Under the pieces are notes generated by a model. The model saw only the letters and a program-made list of their open reading frames with translations, was not told the origin of the DNA and made no database searches. DNA of 41,700 nt, from assembly GCA_913020555.1 (NCBI GenBank), contig CAJWAC010000012.1, forward strand, positions 1 through 41,700. Direction: 5' to 3'. This document shows positions 17,600 to 27,577 of the stretch, in pieces; the stretch's first letter is position 1, and every line of letters starts with the position of its first letter. The DNA is from an uncultured Polaribacter sp. Its GTDB lineage: Bacteria > Bacteroidota > Bacteroidia > Flavobacteriales > Flavobacteriaceae. The translations under genes were made by a program, and so were the position numbers.

Positions 17600-20098
17600 T
17601 TATTTCTTTTTGGTAGTTTTTCTTTTTGTTACTTTTTTCTTAGCAATCTTTTTCTTTGGAGTTTTTGCCTCAATCATGTTTAAAGCTTCTTCTTTAGAAA
17701 GTTTTTCTATTTTGGTAGTTTTAGGCAATTCTATCTTAATTTTCCCTTTTAAAACATTAAATCTACCCCATCTTGCCTTTTCAACACGAATACCAACATC
17801 TTCCCAATTATGAATTACCTTATCTATTTCTTTTTGTTTTTTAATTTCAATTAATTCAATAATATCATCATCAGATAAATTATCAAAATCGTATTTTTTA
17901 TTTACATTAATAAATATGGAATTCCATTTGATAAATGGGCCAAAACGACCTACTCCTTTTTGCACAGGCAAATCTTCGTAATGATAAATTGGAGCATCAG
18001 CTTTTTGTTTCGCAACAATTAATTCCTCTGCTCTTGGTAAATCAACCTCCATTGGATTTTCTCCTTTATCCAAAGAAACAAACATCTTTCCAAATCTAAT
18101 ATAAGGACCAAAACGTCCATTAGAAACAATTACTTCTTCACCTTCATAAGTTCCTAAATTTTTTGGCAACAAGAACAACTCTAGAGCCTCCTCCATATTA
18201 ATTGTTCCTAAATTTTGATCTTTATTTAAGCTTGCAAATTGCTTTTCTTCATCTTCTGGAGCTCCAATTTGTGCAATTGGTCCAAATTTACCCAAACGCA
18301 CTAATACCGTCTTTCCACTTTGTGGATGCTTTCCTAAAATTCGTTCTCCACTTTCTCTTTCTGCATTTTCTTTTACATCCTCTACATTGTCATGAAATTT
18401 TGTATAGAATCCTTTAATCATTGCTATCCAATCCTCATCACCTTCAGAAATATTATCAAAAGAATTTTCAACTTTAGCTGTAAACCCAAAATCTAAAATA
18501 TTCGAGAAATTTGCTACAAGAAAATCATTTACAATATTACCAATATCAGTGGGTACCAACTTATTTTTATTAGAACCTGTTTTTTCCATTAACAATTGAC
18601 TTTTAACACTTCCTGAAGTTAAAATCATTTGTTCAAAATTCCTTTCTTCTCCTTCATTTTGACCTTTTTCTATGTAACCTCTTCTTTGGACTGTAGAAAT
18701 TGTTGGTGCGTAAGTAGATGGCCTACCAATACCTAATTCTTCTAGTTGTTTTACCAAAGAAGCTTCTGTAAAACGATAAGGTGGACTGGTAAATCTTTGT
18801 GTTGCATTTATAAAAGCATAGTCTAACTTATCATTCACTTTTAAATTTGGTAACATCCCTGCCTGCTCCTCATCATCGTCATCTTTACCCTCTAAATAAA
18901 CTTTTAAGAAACCCTCAAATTTTATCATTTCTCCATTAGCCGTAAAAATTTTTTCATTTTCAGAATTTTCAATCTTTACATTAGTTCTTTCCAATTGTGC
19001 ATCACTCATTTGTGAGGCTAAGGTTCTTTTCCAAATCAAATCATACAATCTATTTTGATCGTACTCTTTATCAATAGAATGCATCTTCATATTTGTAGGA
19101 CGAATTGCTTCATGCGCCTCTTGAGCTCCTTTTGCTTTCGATTTAAAAACGCGCTGTTTGCTATACTCTGCACCATAATAATTGGTGATTTCTTCTTCAG
19201 CTGCATCTCTTGCATCTACAGATAAATTTACACTATCTGTTCTCATATAAGTTATTAAACCTGCTTCATATAAACGTTGTGCAACTTGCATTGTTTTACC
19301 AACAGGATAACCCAATTTTCTAGATGCTTCTTGCTGTAAAGTTGATGTTGTAAATGGTGCTGCTGGAGATTTTTTTGCCGGTTTTTTAGTTAAGTCGGCA
19401 ATAGAAAAATTAGCGTTTTTACAAGAATCTAAAAACTCTTCTGCTGCTTTTTTAGATGCAAAATTTTTAGGAATAGTTGCTTTAAATTTCTTTCCCTCAT
19501 TATTTAAAAACTCTGCAACTACCTTATAATGCGTTTCCGCTTTAAACTCTTGAATACTTCTTTCTCTTTCAACAATTAAACGAACAGCAACAGATTGCAC
19601 TCTTCCCGCTGATAAACCTCCTTTTACTTTACGCCACAAAACTGGAGAAAGCTCATAGCCTACAAGTCTATCTAAAACTCTTCTTGCTTGTTGAGCGTTA
19701 ACCATATCGTAATCAATATCTCTTGGATTTTCAACAGCTTTCAAAATAGCCTTCTTAGTAATTTCATGAAAAACAATACGTTTGGTATTTTCTTCATTTA
19801 GCTCTAATTGCTCTTTTAAGTGCCATGCAATAGCTTCTCCTTCACGATCCTCATCACTTGCTAACCAAACTGTTTCTGCCTTCTTAGCTAAGGATTTTAA
19901 TTTTTTAACAACAGGCTTTTTGTCATCAGAAATAATATATTTTGGACTAAAATCGCCTTCAACATTTATACCCAACTCTTTGGATGGCAGATCCGCAATA
20001 TGACCATAACTTGATTCTACTTGAAAATCTTTTCCAAGAAACTTTTCGATGGTTTTTGCTTTTGCAGGTGACTCAACTATTACTAAATTCTTTGCCAT
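17600..20098 (-). CDS. topA: DNA topoisomerase I
   Basis: An 832-residue type IA topoisomerase that relaxes negative supercoils. The N-terminal TOPRIM domain has the Glu of VIVESPAKAKTIE and the DxDxE motif in ASDEDREGEAIAWHL. The active-site tyrosine is in LITYMRTDSVNLS (~300), and the GIGRPSTYAPT motif is near 465. The C-terminus carries three or four Gly-Arg-Phe-Gly-Pro-type repeats (RLGKFGPIAQIG, GRFGPYIRFG, GRFGPFIKW, ARWGRFNVL) in place of the cysteine zinc ribbons of the E. coli enzyme, and ends in a Lys/Thr-rich basic tail. This is the usual Bacteroidota form. A -7 element lies upstream. Confidence 0.96.
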   Translation of the reverse strand: MAKNLVIVESPAKAKTIEKFLGKDFQVESSYGHIADLPSKELGINVEGDFSPKYIISDDKKPVVKKLKSLAKKAETVWLASDEDREGEAIAWHLKEQLELNEENTKRIVFHEITKKAILKAVENPRDIDYDMVNAQQARRVLDRLVGYELSPVLWRKVKGGLSAGRVQSVAVRLIVERERSIQEFKAETHYKVVAEFLNNEGKKFKATIPKNFASKKAAEEFLDSCKNANFSIADLTKKPAKKSPAAPFTTSTLQQEASRKLGYPVGKTMQVAQRLYEAGLITYMRTDSVNLSVDARDAAEEEITNYYGAEYSKQRVFKSKAKGAQEAHEAIRPTNMKMHSIDKEYDQNRLYDLIWKRTLASQMSDAQLERTNVKIENSENEKIFTANGEMIKFEGFLKVYLEGKDDDDEEQAGMLPNLKVNDKLDYAFINATQRFTSPPYRFTEASLVKQLEELGIGRPSTYAPTISTVQRRGYIEKGQNEGEERNFEQMILTSGSVKSQLLMEKTGSNKNKLVPTDIGNIVNDFLVANFSNILDFGFTAKVENSFDNISEGDEDWIAMIKGFYTKFHDNVEDVKENAERESGERILGKHPQSGKTVLVRLGKFGPIAQIGAPEDEEKQFASLNKDQNLGTINMEEALELFLLPKNLGTYEGEEVIVSNGRFGPYIRFGKMFVSLDKGENPMEVDLPRAEELIVAKQKADAPIYHYEDLPVQKGVGRFGPFIKWNSIFINVNKKYDFDNLSDDDIIELIEIKKQKEIDKVIHNWEDVGIRVEKARWGRFNVLKGKIKIELPKTTKIEKLSKEEALNMIEAKTPKKKIAKKKVTKRKTTKKK

Positions 20099-20148
20099 TT
20101 ATCTTATTTTGTAAGTAAAACGCCTTGAAAACGCGCTATTCTGAAATA

Positions 20149-20156
20149 CAAAAGTA
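20149..20156 (-). promoter_or_regulatory. -7 element upstream of topA
   Basis: TACTTTTG on the minus strand matches TAnnTTTG, ~50 bp before the topA ATG. No TTG is found at the expected -33 distance, so the call is moderate. Confidence 0.45.
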
Positions 20157-20264
20157 GTTAGTTTTTTGTTAAAAAAAATTTTTTCTTAAATTTTCAATAA
20201 AGAATTAACAGAATTACAACATTATATTTTCTGCCAATCTGTCATAAGAAATGAAATTTGGTTG

Positions 20265-20272
20265 TATCTTTG
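20265..20272 (+). promoter_or_regulatory. -7 element upstream of miaB
   Basis: TATCTTTG matches TAnnTTTG and lies 26 bp before the miaB ATG at 20299. The -33 position has no clear TTG. The topA promoter lies ~110 bp away on the other strand. Confidence 0.5.
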
Positions 20273-20298
20273 CTCACCTTCAAATTAGAAATTGAGAG

Positions 20299-21756
20299 AT
20301 GGAATACGTAGAGAAAATTATTGACGAAAAAATTCAAGGTAAAGCACTTGTAACCGAAAATAAGGAAGAAAATTCTAAGAAATTATTCATAGAAAGCTAC
20401 GGCTGCCAAATGAATATGAATGATAGTGAAATTGTTGCTGCCATTTTAGATAAACAAGGCTACAATACAACTCAGGTTTTAGAAGAAGCTGATTTGGTAT
20501 TGGTAAATACTTGTTCTATTCGAGAAAAAGCTGAAACCACTGTTAGAAAAAGATTACAGAAATACAACCGTGTAAAGCAACAATCTAACAAAAAAATGAA
20601 AGTTGGTGTTTTAGGCTGTATGGCAGAACGCTTAAAGGAAAAGTTCTTAGAAGAAGAAAAAATTGTTGATCTAGTTGTTGGCCCAGATGCTTATAAAGAC
20701 TTACCAAATTTATTAGAAGAAGTAAATGAAGGTAGAGATGCAGTTAATGTAATACTATCTAAAGAAGAAACTTACGGGGATATTTCTCCTGTTCGTTTAA
20801 ATTCTAATGGAGTATCAGCCTTTGTTTCTATAACAAGAGGTTGTGATAACATGTGTACTTTTTGTGTAGTCCCTTTCACTCGAGGACGTGAAAGAAGTCG
20901 TGACCCAAAAAGTATTTTGGAAGAAATTGGAGAAATGGTCAATAAAAACTACAAAGAAATTACTTTGTTAGGACAAAATGTTGATAGTTTTTTATGGTAT
21001 GGAGGTGGTTTAAAAAAAGACTTTAAAAAAGCTTCTGAAATGGCACAAGCTACTGCTGTTGATTTTTCTGAACTACTAGATATGTGCGCCACACAATACC
21101 CAAAAACACGTTTTCGTTTTTCGACTTCTAATCCTCAAGATATGAGTTTAGATGTTATCCATGCAATGGCCAAACATAAAAACATTTGCAAATACATTCA
21201 TTTACCAGTGCAAAGCGGAAGTAATGCAATGCTAAAAGCCATGAACAGGCAACATACTCGTGAAGAATACATGGAATTAGTAGATAATATTTTTAAAATT
21301 ATTCCAGAAATGTCTTTATCACAAGATATGATTGTTGGTTTTTGTGGAGAAACAGAACAAGATCATAAAGATACTTTAGAGTTGATGGAATATGTGAAAT
21401 ACGATTTCGGATTTATGTTCGCTTATTCTGAAAGACCTGGAACTTTAGCAGGTAAAAAAATGGATGATGATGTGCCTGCCGAAATAAAAAAACGTCGTTT
21501 AACTGAAGTTATCAATCTGCAACAGAAGCACGCATTATATAGAACACAACAACATTTAGGAAAGACTGAAGAAGTTTTAATTGAAGGTACTTCAAAGAAA
21601 GATGCAAATCAATGGAAAGGAAGAAACACACAAAATACTGTAATTGTTTTTCCTAAAGAACACTATAAATTAGGTGATTTTGTAAACGTAAAAGTAGAGA
21701 ATTGTACATCAGCAACCTTAATTGGAACAGCTGTGGGGTATTCTGATAACAATTAA
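20299..21756 (+). CDS. miaB: tRNA-2-methylthio-N6-dimethylallyladenosine synthase MiaB
   Basis: A 485-residue radical-SAM methylthiotransferase that converts i6A37 to ms2i6A37 in tRNAs. The N-terminal UPF0004 domain has its three cluster cysteines: Cys36 (SYGCQMN), Cys72 (NTCSIRE) and Cys107 (LGCMAE). The radical-SAM CxxxCxxC is Cys182, Cys186 and Cys189 (RGCDNMCTFCVVPFTRG). A C-terminal TRAM domain (~415-480) binds tRNA. The GRERSR motif after the cluster favours MiaB over MtaB or RimO. A short insertion after LLGQNVDSFLWYGGGL is typical of Bacteroidota MiaB. Divergent from topA; it is followed after ~78 bp by the sigma-54 activator gene. Confidence 0.96.
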   Translation: MEYVEKIIDEKIQGKALVTENKEENSKKLFIESYGCQMNMNDSEIVAAILDKQGYNTTQVLEEADLVLVNTCSIREKAETTVRKRLQKYNRVKQQSNKKMKVGVLGCMAERLKEKFLEEEKIVDLVVGPDAYKDLPNLLEEVNEGRDAVNVILSKEETYGDISPVRLNSNGVSAFVSITRGCDNMCTFCVVPFTRGRERSRDPKSILEEIGEMVNKNYKEITLLGQNVDSFLWYGGGLKKDFKKASEMAQATAVDFSELLDMCATQYPKTRFRFSTSNPQDMSLDVIHAMAKHKNICKYIHLPVQSGSNAMLKAMNRQHTREEYMELVDNIFKIIPEMSLSQDMIVGFCGETEQDHKDTLELMEYVKYDFGFMFAYSERPGTLAGKKMDDDVPAEIKKRRLTEVINLQQKHALYRTQQHLGKTEEVLIEGTSKKDANQWKGRNTQNTVIVFPKEHYKLGDFVNVKVENCTSATLIGTAVGYSDNN

Positions 21757-21834
21757 AATTCAGAAAATAGAATAGATAGATCGTAAACAAATAACATCTT
21801 ATCGCAATTCTTTTTCAAATTGTCTAGAGAAAAA

Positions 21835-23058
21835 ATGGAAAACTTACAAGCATTAAAACAACGTTTTGGAATAATTGGTAACGATATTCAACTAAACAGG
21901 GCTTTAGAAAAAGCTGTGCGAGTTGCGCCTACTGATATTTCTGTTTTAGTTACTGGAGAAAGTGGCGTAGGTAAAGAAAGTATTCCAAAAATTATACATT
22001 CTTTGTCGCATAGAAAACACGCAAAATATATTGCTGTAAACTGTGGTGCAATTCCAGAAGGAACGATTGATAGTGAACTTTTTGGTCACGAAAAAGGAGC
22101 CTTTACAGGCGCAACTCAAGACAGAAAAGGATATTTTGAAGTTGCTGACGGTGGAACTATCTTTTTGGATGAAGTTGGAGAATTACCATTAACTACACAA
22201 GTGCGCTTGCTGCGTGTTTTAGAAAATGGTGAATTTATAAAAGTAGGAGCATCTAAAGTATTAAAAACCAATGTTAGAATTGTGGCTGCCACTAACGTGC
22301 ATATGCAATCTGCTATTGAAAAGGAAAAATTTAGAGAAGATTTATATTACAGGCTAAGCACTGTTGAAATTAATTTACCGGCTTTAAGAGAACGTAATGA
22401 CGATATTCATTTATTATTTAGAAAATTTGCGTCAGATTTTGCTCAGAAATATAGAATGCCATCTATTAGGTTAGATGAAAATGCAGTAAATATTTTACAA
22501 AATTATCGTTTTCCAGGAAACATACGTCAGTTGAAAAACTTAGCAGAACAGATTTCTGTAATTGAAGAAGAGAGAATTGTTTCTGCATCAAAACTGCAAC
22601 AATATTTACCTAACAACAGCGGTAATTTTCCTGCTGTTATTGGTGGTAAAAAAGAAAACGATTTTTCTACAGAACGTGATATTATGTACAAAATTTTGTT
22701 TGACATGCGTAATGATATCAACGATTTGAAAAAACTGACATTAGATTTGATGAAAAATGGAAATGCAGAAGAAGTTCAGGAAGAACATCATAAATTGATA
22801 GAAAAAATCTACAGAAATCAAGAAACTCAGAATACAAATATTGAAGTCTTAAACATACCTCAAGAAGTTTCACCTGAAAAAGATTATGATTTTATTGAAA
22901 CCATTGAAGAAGATGAATCTCTCTCTTTACAAGACAAGGAAATCGAGATGATAAAAAAATCCTTAGAAAAAAACAATAATAAACGTAAGTTAGCTGCTAA
23001 AGAGCTAGGGATTTCTGAAAGAACCCTGTATAGGAAAATTAAACAATATGATTTGTAA
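21835..23058 (+). CDS. Sigma-54-dependent transcriptional activator without N-terminal sensor domain
   Basis: From the ATG at 21835, 407 residues; a TTG five codons earlier is also in frame. An AAA+ sigma-54 interaction domain starts almost at once: Walker A GESGVGKES (~42-50), the sigma-54 contact loop GAFTGA (~88-93), Walker B TIFLDEVGELP, and the arginine-rich second half (FREDLYYRLSTVEI). A variable acidic linker (~255-360) precedes a Fis-type helix-turn-helix (NNKRKLAAKELGISERTLYR). No receiver, GAF or PAS domain precedes the AAA+ module, so phosphorylation does not control it directly. It heads a plus-strand run with lptE, a TPR gene and secG. Its targets are unknown. Confidence 0.92.
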   Translation: MENLQALKQRFGIIGNDIQLNRALEKAVRVAPTDISVLVTGESGVGKESIPKIIHSLSHRKHAKYIAVNCGAIPEGTIDSELFGHEKGAFTGATQDRKGYFEVADGGTIFLDEVGELPLTTQVRLLRVLENGEFIKVGASKVLKTNVRIVAATNVHMQSAIEKEKFREDLYYRLSTVEINLPALRERNDDIHLLFRKFASDFAQKYRMPSIRLDENAVNILQNYRFPGNIRQLKNLAEQISVIEEERIVSASKLQQYLPNNSGNFPAVIGGKKENDFSTERDIMYKILFDMRNDINDLKKLTLDLMKNGNAEEVQEEHHKLIEKIYRNQETQNTNIEVLNIPQEVSPEKDYDFIETIEEDESLSLQDKEIEMIKKSLEKNNNKRKLAAKELGISERTLYRKIKQYDL

Positions 23059-23065
23059 ATTATAA

Positions 23066-23120
23066 TGTCAGTTCGAGTGATTTTTGAAAAATGAAAAAAT
23101 TATATCGAGAACTTTTAAAA
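23066..23120. repeat. Imperfect inverted repeat between the sigma-54 activator and lptE
   Basis: The short gap starts TGTCAGTTCGAGTGATTTTT and ends AAAAATTATATCGAGAAC, forming an imperfect hairpin with GTTC/GAAC ends and an ATTTTT/AAAAAT inner stem. Small dispersed hairpins with TTCGAG...CGAGAA ends occur in many flavobacterial intergenic regions. It covers the alternative upstream TTG start of lptE. Confidence 0.4.
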
Positions 23121-23122
23121 AT

Positions 23123-23620
23123 ATGAAAAAAATAATCTTATCATTAATCATAATTATAACATTAATAGGGTGTGGTGCATATTCATTTACGGGAGGTAAT
23201 ACTGGTGATGCAAAAACTATTCAAATAGATTTTTTCCCAAATCAAGCACCTTTGGTAGAACCTGCCTTAACCCAACGTTTCACAAATGACTTACAAGATT
23301 TATTTACACGTCAAACGAACTTAACGCTCACCAATTCTAATGGAGATTTATATTTTAGTGGAGAAATTACAGGATACAGAGTAACACCAATGAGTGGAAC
23401 TGCAGAGCAAACTGCTGCACAAAACAGATTAACAGTTACAGTAAATGTACGTTTCACAAATAAATTAGAAGAAAAAGATGATTTTGAAAAAACCTTTTCT
23501 TTTTATTCTGATTATGCAGCAAACGCGCAATTAATAGGAGGTATTTTAGATAGTGCTTTAGACGAAATTGTAGAAAGAATTACACAAGATATTTTTAATG
23601 CATCTGTGGCAAAATGGTAA
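23123..23620 (+). CDS. lptE: LptE-family LPS-assembly lipoprotein
   Basis: From the ATG at 23123 a 165-residue lipoprotein: signal peptide with lipobox LIGC (Cys17). The mature domain (~20-165) has the LptE-like pattern of Bacteroidota: FTGGNTGDAKTIQIDFFPN, a TQRFTNDLQDLFTRQTNL helix, a GDLYFSGEITGYRV strand and a late AQNRLTVTVNVRFTN. LptE plugs the LptD barrel and helps place lipopolysaccharide in the outer membrane. An upstream TTG (23084) is in frame, but it lies within a hairpin and would bury the lipobox, so the ATG is chosen. Its end overlaps the next gene by 7 bp, indicating one transcript. Confidence 0.87.
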   Translation: MKKIILSLIIIITLIGCGAYSFTGGNTGDAKTIQIDFFPNQAPLVEPALTQRFTNDLQDLFTRQTNLTLTNSNGDLYFSGEITGYRVTPMSGTAEQTAAQNRLTVTVNVRFTNKLEEKDDFEKTFSFYSDYAANAQLIGGILDSALDEIVERITQDIFNASVAKW

Positions 23621-24396
23621 ATTCGTCTGATTTGAAAAAGGAAAGTTTCATAGCATTATTAAAAAATCAACATAAGATTCAGCAATTAGAAACTGCAGAA
23701 TTAAAAATAATTGTTGATGAGCATCCTTATTTTCAAGCTGCAAGAGCCCTCTATTTAAAAGGTTTAAAAAATCAAGATAGTTTTAAATACAATAAAGAAT
23801 TAAAAATTACTGCGGCCAACACCACCGACAGAACCCTTCTATTTGATTATATAACATCTAAAGAATTCAATTTTCATAAAGAAGATATTCATCAACAAAT
23901 TAAAGAGAAGATTTCTCATAAAATTGAACAAGAAATATCAACTAAAAAAATAAGCCAAAAAACCATTTTAAAATTTGATGGAAACCAAAATGAAACTGAA
24001 ACCGAGTTAGAAATTGGGAAGCCTATTGCTTTTACTTCTTCAGAAAATTACTCTTTTAATCAATGGCTGCAATTAGCCTCTAAAAAACCTATTGTTAGAG
24101 TAATAAAAACACCAGAACCAATTGCTAAAAAAGAAATAATTATTGAAAATTTTATTAAAAACAATCCTAAAATAGAGCCACTTCCAAAAGGAAAAGACTT
24201 GTCTGTTCCTATACCAAAAAACACACAAGACAATTCATTAATGACGGAAACTTTAGCAAAAGTTTATCTGGAACAAAAAAAGTATGAAAATGCAATACAA
24301 GCTTACAGAATTTTAAGTTTGAAATATCCAGAAAAAAGTGGTTTCTTTGCAGACCAAATTAAAAGAGTACAAATTTTACAAAAAAATAAGCAATGA
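23614..24396 (+). CDS. Tetratricopeptide-containing hypothetical protein
   Basis: A 260-residue soluble protein without signal peptide. The N-terminal half (~1-90) is helical (LKKESFIALLKNQHKIQQLE, then HPYFQAARALYLKGL), the middle is a low-complexity linker rich in Lys, Glu and Pro, and the C-terminus (~210-255) is a single clear TPR-like hairpin (TLAKVYLEQKKYENAIQAYRILSLKYPEKS). It overlaps lptE by 7 bp and secG by 4 bp (ATGA), so translation of the three is coupled. The placement between an LPS-transport and a Sec gene suggests an envelope-biogenesis scaffold; no function is established here. Confidence 0.75.
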   Translation: MVNSSDLKKESFIALLKNQHKIQQLETAELKIIVDEHPYFQAARALYLKGLKNQDSFKYNKELKITAANTTDRTLLFDYITSKEFNFHKEDIHQQIKEKISHKIEQEISTKKISQKTILKFDGNQNETETELEIGKPIAFTSSENYSFNQWLQLASKKPIVRVIKTPEPIAKKEIIIENFIKNNPKIEPLPKGKDLSVPIPKNTQDNSLMTETLAKVYLEQKKYENAIQAYRILSLKYPEKSGFFADQIKRVQILQKNKQ

Positions 24397-24725
24397 GTTA
24401 TACAGCATTTTTAATCTTAATTTTAATAGTCGCAGTAGCTTTAATATTAATAGTAATGGTACAAAACCCAAAGGGAGGAGGACTATCTTCTTCATTTGGT
24501 GGCGGTGGTGGAGCATCTTTAGGAGGTGTGCAAAACACGAATAATTTTTTAGACAGAACAACTTGGACATTGGCAATAGCAATGTTCGCTTTAATCTTAT
24601 TAGCTAATTTTGCAATTCCAAGAGAAGGAGCTAACAATGTGAATTTAGACAACACATTAGAAGGAGTTGAAACTACAATTCCTGCAGATAATGAGACACC
24701 TGCAACTACAAAAGATAGTATCTAA
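24393..24725 (+). CDS. secG: Preprotein translocase subunit SecG
   Basis: A 110-residue inner-membrane protein with two transmembrane helices (~3-23 and ~50-70). The cytoplasmic loop between them is glycine-rich (QNPKGGGLSSSFGGGGGASL), the SecG hallmark, followed by NNFLDRTTWTLAIAMF. The C-terminal tail is acidic and Thr-rich. SecG assists SecYE/SecA in protein export. It starts in an ATGA overlap with the TPR gene and ends before a strong terminator, closing the operon. Confidence 0.93.
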   Translation: MSYTAFLILILIVAVALILIVMVQNPKGGGLSSSFGGGGGASLGGVQNTNNFLDRTTWTLAIAMFALILLANFAIPREGANNVNLDNTLEGVETTIPADNETPATTKDSI

Positions 24726-24745
24726 ATTACACAATAAAAAACAAG

Positions 24746-24784
24746 AAAAATGCCAACGAAAATGACACGTTGGCATTTTTTTAT
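24746..24784 (+). terminator. Rho-independent terminator after secG
   Basis: AAAAATGCCAACG (24746-24758) pairs perfectly with CGTTGGCATTTTT (24768-24780) around a 9-nt loop, then a T-rich tail. It separates the lptE-secG operon from groESL. Confidence 0.88.
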
Positions 24785-24902
24785 ATCTAAAAATGAAGTA
24801 GAAAATCAAAGAAAGAAAAATTGTCAGTTTTCTTTGGATGGCACAATTTCTGAGAACTTTTTAAAGTATAAATAATAATTTTACTAATCAAAATTTATAA
24901 AA

Positions 24903-25178
24903 ATGGGATTAAACATTAAACCTTTAGCAGATAGAGTTCTTGTAGAACCTGCTCCTGCAGAAACAAAAACAGCATCTGGATTAATTATACCAGACAACGC
25001 AAAAGAAAAACCTCAAAAAGGAACTGTTGTTGCAGCTGGTAATGGAAAAAAGGACGAGCCATTAACTGTAAAAGTTGGTGATACCGTATTGTACGGAAAG
25101 TATGGTGGAACTGATTTAAAATTAGAAGGTAAAGATTATTTAATGATGCGTGAGTCTGATATTTTGGCTATCATCTAA
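24903..25178 (+). CDS. groES: Co-chaperonin GroES
   Basis: A 91-residue GroES that caps the GroEL cavity. The family landmarks are present: [17 protein letters not shown] at the start, the mobile loop [12 protein letters not shown] (~20-31) that binds Gro[16 protein letters not shown], and [20 protein letters not shown] followed by the MRESDILAI ending. Length is normal. groEL follows after 78 bp. I see no CIRCE element (TTAGCACTC inverted repeat) in the 120 bp upstream, so HrcA control is not indicated. Confidence 0.97.
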   Translation: MGLNIKPLADRVLVEPAPAETKTASGLIIPDNAKEKPQKGTVVAAGNGKKDEPLTVKVGDTVLYGKYGGTDLKLEGKDYLMMRESDILAII

Positions 25179-25250
25179 AATATTTAGTTTGTAATTATAA
25201 AATATTTACAACTAGCATACCTTTAAATAATAATAAATACACAAAATTAA

Positions 25251-26894
<1,644 letters not shown>

Positions 26895-26968
26895 ATGACC
26901 GTATCGTCAAAGACGATCATTTCTCTTTATTGATTGTAACTTCAACTTTATGGAGAAATCATAGAACC

Positions 26969-27002
26969 AAAAAATCCGATAGAAATTTCTATCGGATTTT
27001 TT
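26969..27002. terminator. Bidirectional palindromic terminator between groEL and the HMA gene
   Basis: A perfect 34-bp palindrome, half-site AAAAAATCCGATAGAAA, centred between 26985 and 26986. It gives a stem with A-run and T-run flanks on both strands. It can end groEL transcription on the plus strand and the HMA/TonB operon on the minus strand. Confidence 0.85.
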
Positions 27003-27024
27003 AGTTTTACTAACTTATAAAAAC

Positions 27025-27432
27025 CTAATTTTTCTTCTGTTTTTTCATAGCCCCTTTATGATCTAGAACTATTTCATCATCCCTATATTTACAGCATGGA
27101 TCCACAGAATTATAAGCTTCTAATTTTGCCTCTAACTTTTTATCTTCATTAAGAATTATATCATGGCCAACTTTTAAAATATTTTGTTGCACTTGAGCTA
27201 AATCAGTCTTACGTTCATCAATGATAAGATTTAACTTATGAGTTTTTATGCTCCAAACTGCAAATTTTACACCTTTCGTTTTTAATGCTGCAGTTTCAAT
27301 TCTTTTTTTACACATTCCGCAAACGCCGTCTACTTCGCAGGAAACTTTTGCATTTTTATTCTGTTCTACTTTTTGAGATTGAGCTGTAAATCCAACCAAC
27401 ATTATACTTAATATAAATATTATTTTTTTCAT
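27025..27432 (-). CDS. Periplasmic heavy-metal-associated (HMA) domain protein
   Basis: A 135-residue protein with signal peptide (residues 1-18, VGFTAQS). The mature domain is HMA-like: a GVCGMCKKRIE metal-binding loop with Cys38-x-x-Cys41 and an extra Cys32, then AALKTKGVKFAVWSIKTHKL and the strand KLNLIIDERKTDLAQV and NILKVGHD, the beta-alpha-beta-beta-alpha-beta order of copper-chaperone folds. A C-terminal extension carries DPCCKYRDDE, a second possible metal site. Export plus CxxC suggests it binds Cu(I) or another soft metal in the periplasm. It is downstream of the TonB receptor gene, 145 bp away, on the same strand and probably in the same transcript. Confidence 0.83.
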   Translation of the reverse strand: MKKIIFILSIMLVGFTAQSQKVEQNKNAKVSCEVDGVCGMCKKRIETAALKTKGVKFAVWSIKTHKLNLIIDERKTDLAQVQQNILKVGHDIILNEDKKLEAKLEAYNSVDPCCKYRDDEIVLDHKGAMKKQKKN

Positions 27433-27577
27433 TTTTATTGTTTTTATTTCTATCAGTTCAAGTTTTTTCTTTAATTGAAAAAGAGAAGAAAATGTAATGA
27501 GAACTTTTTAAACTTCTCAATCAAATTTATTCGTTCCTTATAAATTCACTGGAAGTGACAAATTGTTTGTTATTATT

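Noticed and set aside
24376-24655. Minus-strand Pro-rich frames opposite secG
   Set aside because: Complement of the glycine-rich loop of secG; no independent coding signal.
26903-26917. Small hairpin ATCGTC-AAA-GACGAT just after groEL
   Set aside because: A short stem without a T-run; the stronger palindrome at 26969-27002 explains termination.
26918-26953. CATTTCTC...GAGAAATC inverted ends downstream of groEL
   Set aside because: Resembles dispersed flavobacterial hairpins, but the interior does not pair and no second copy is seen in the window.
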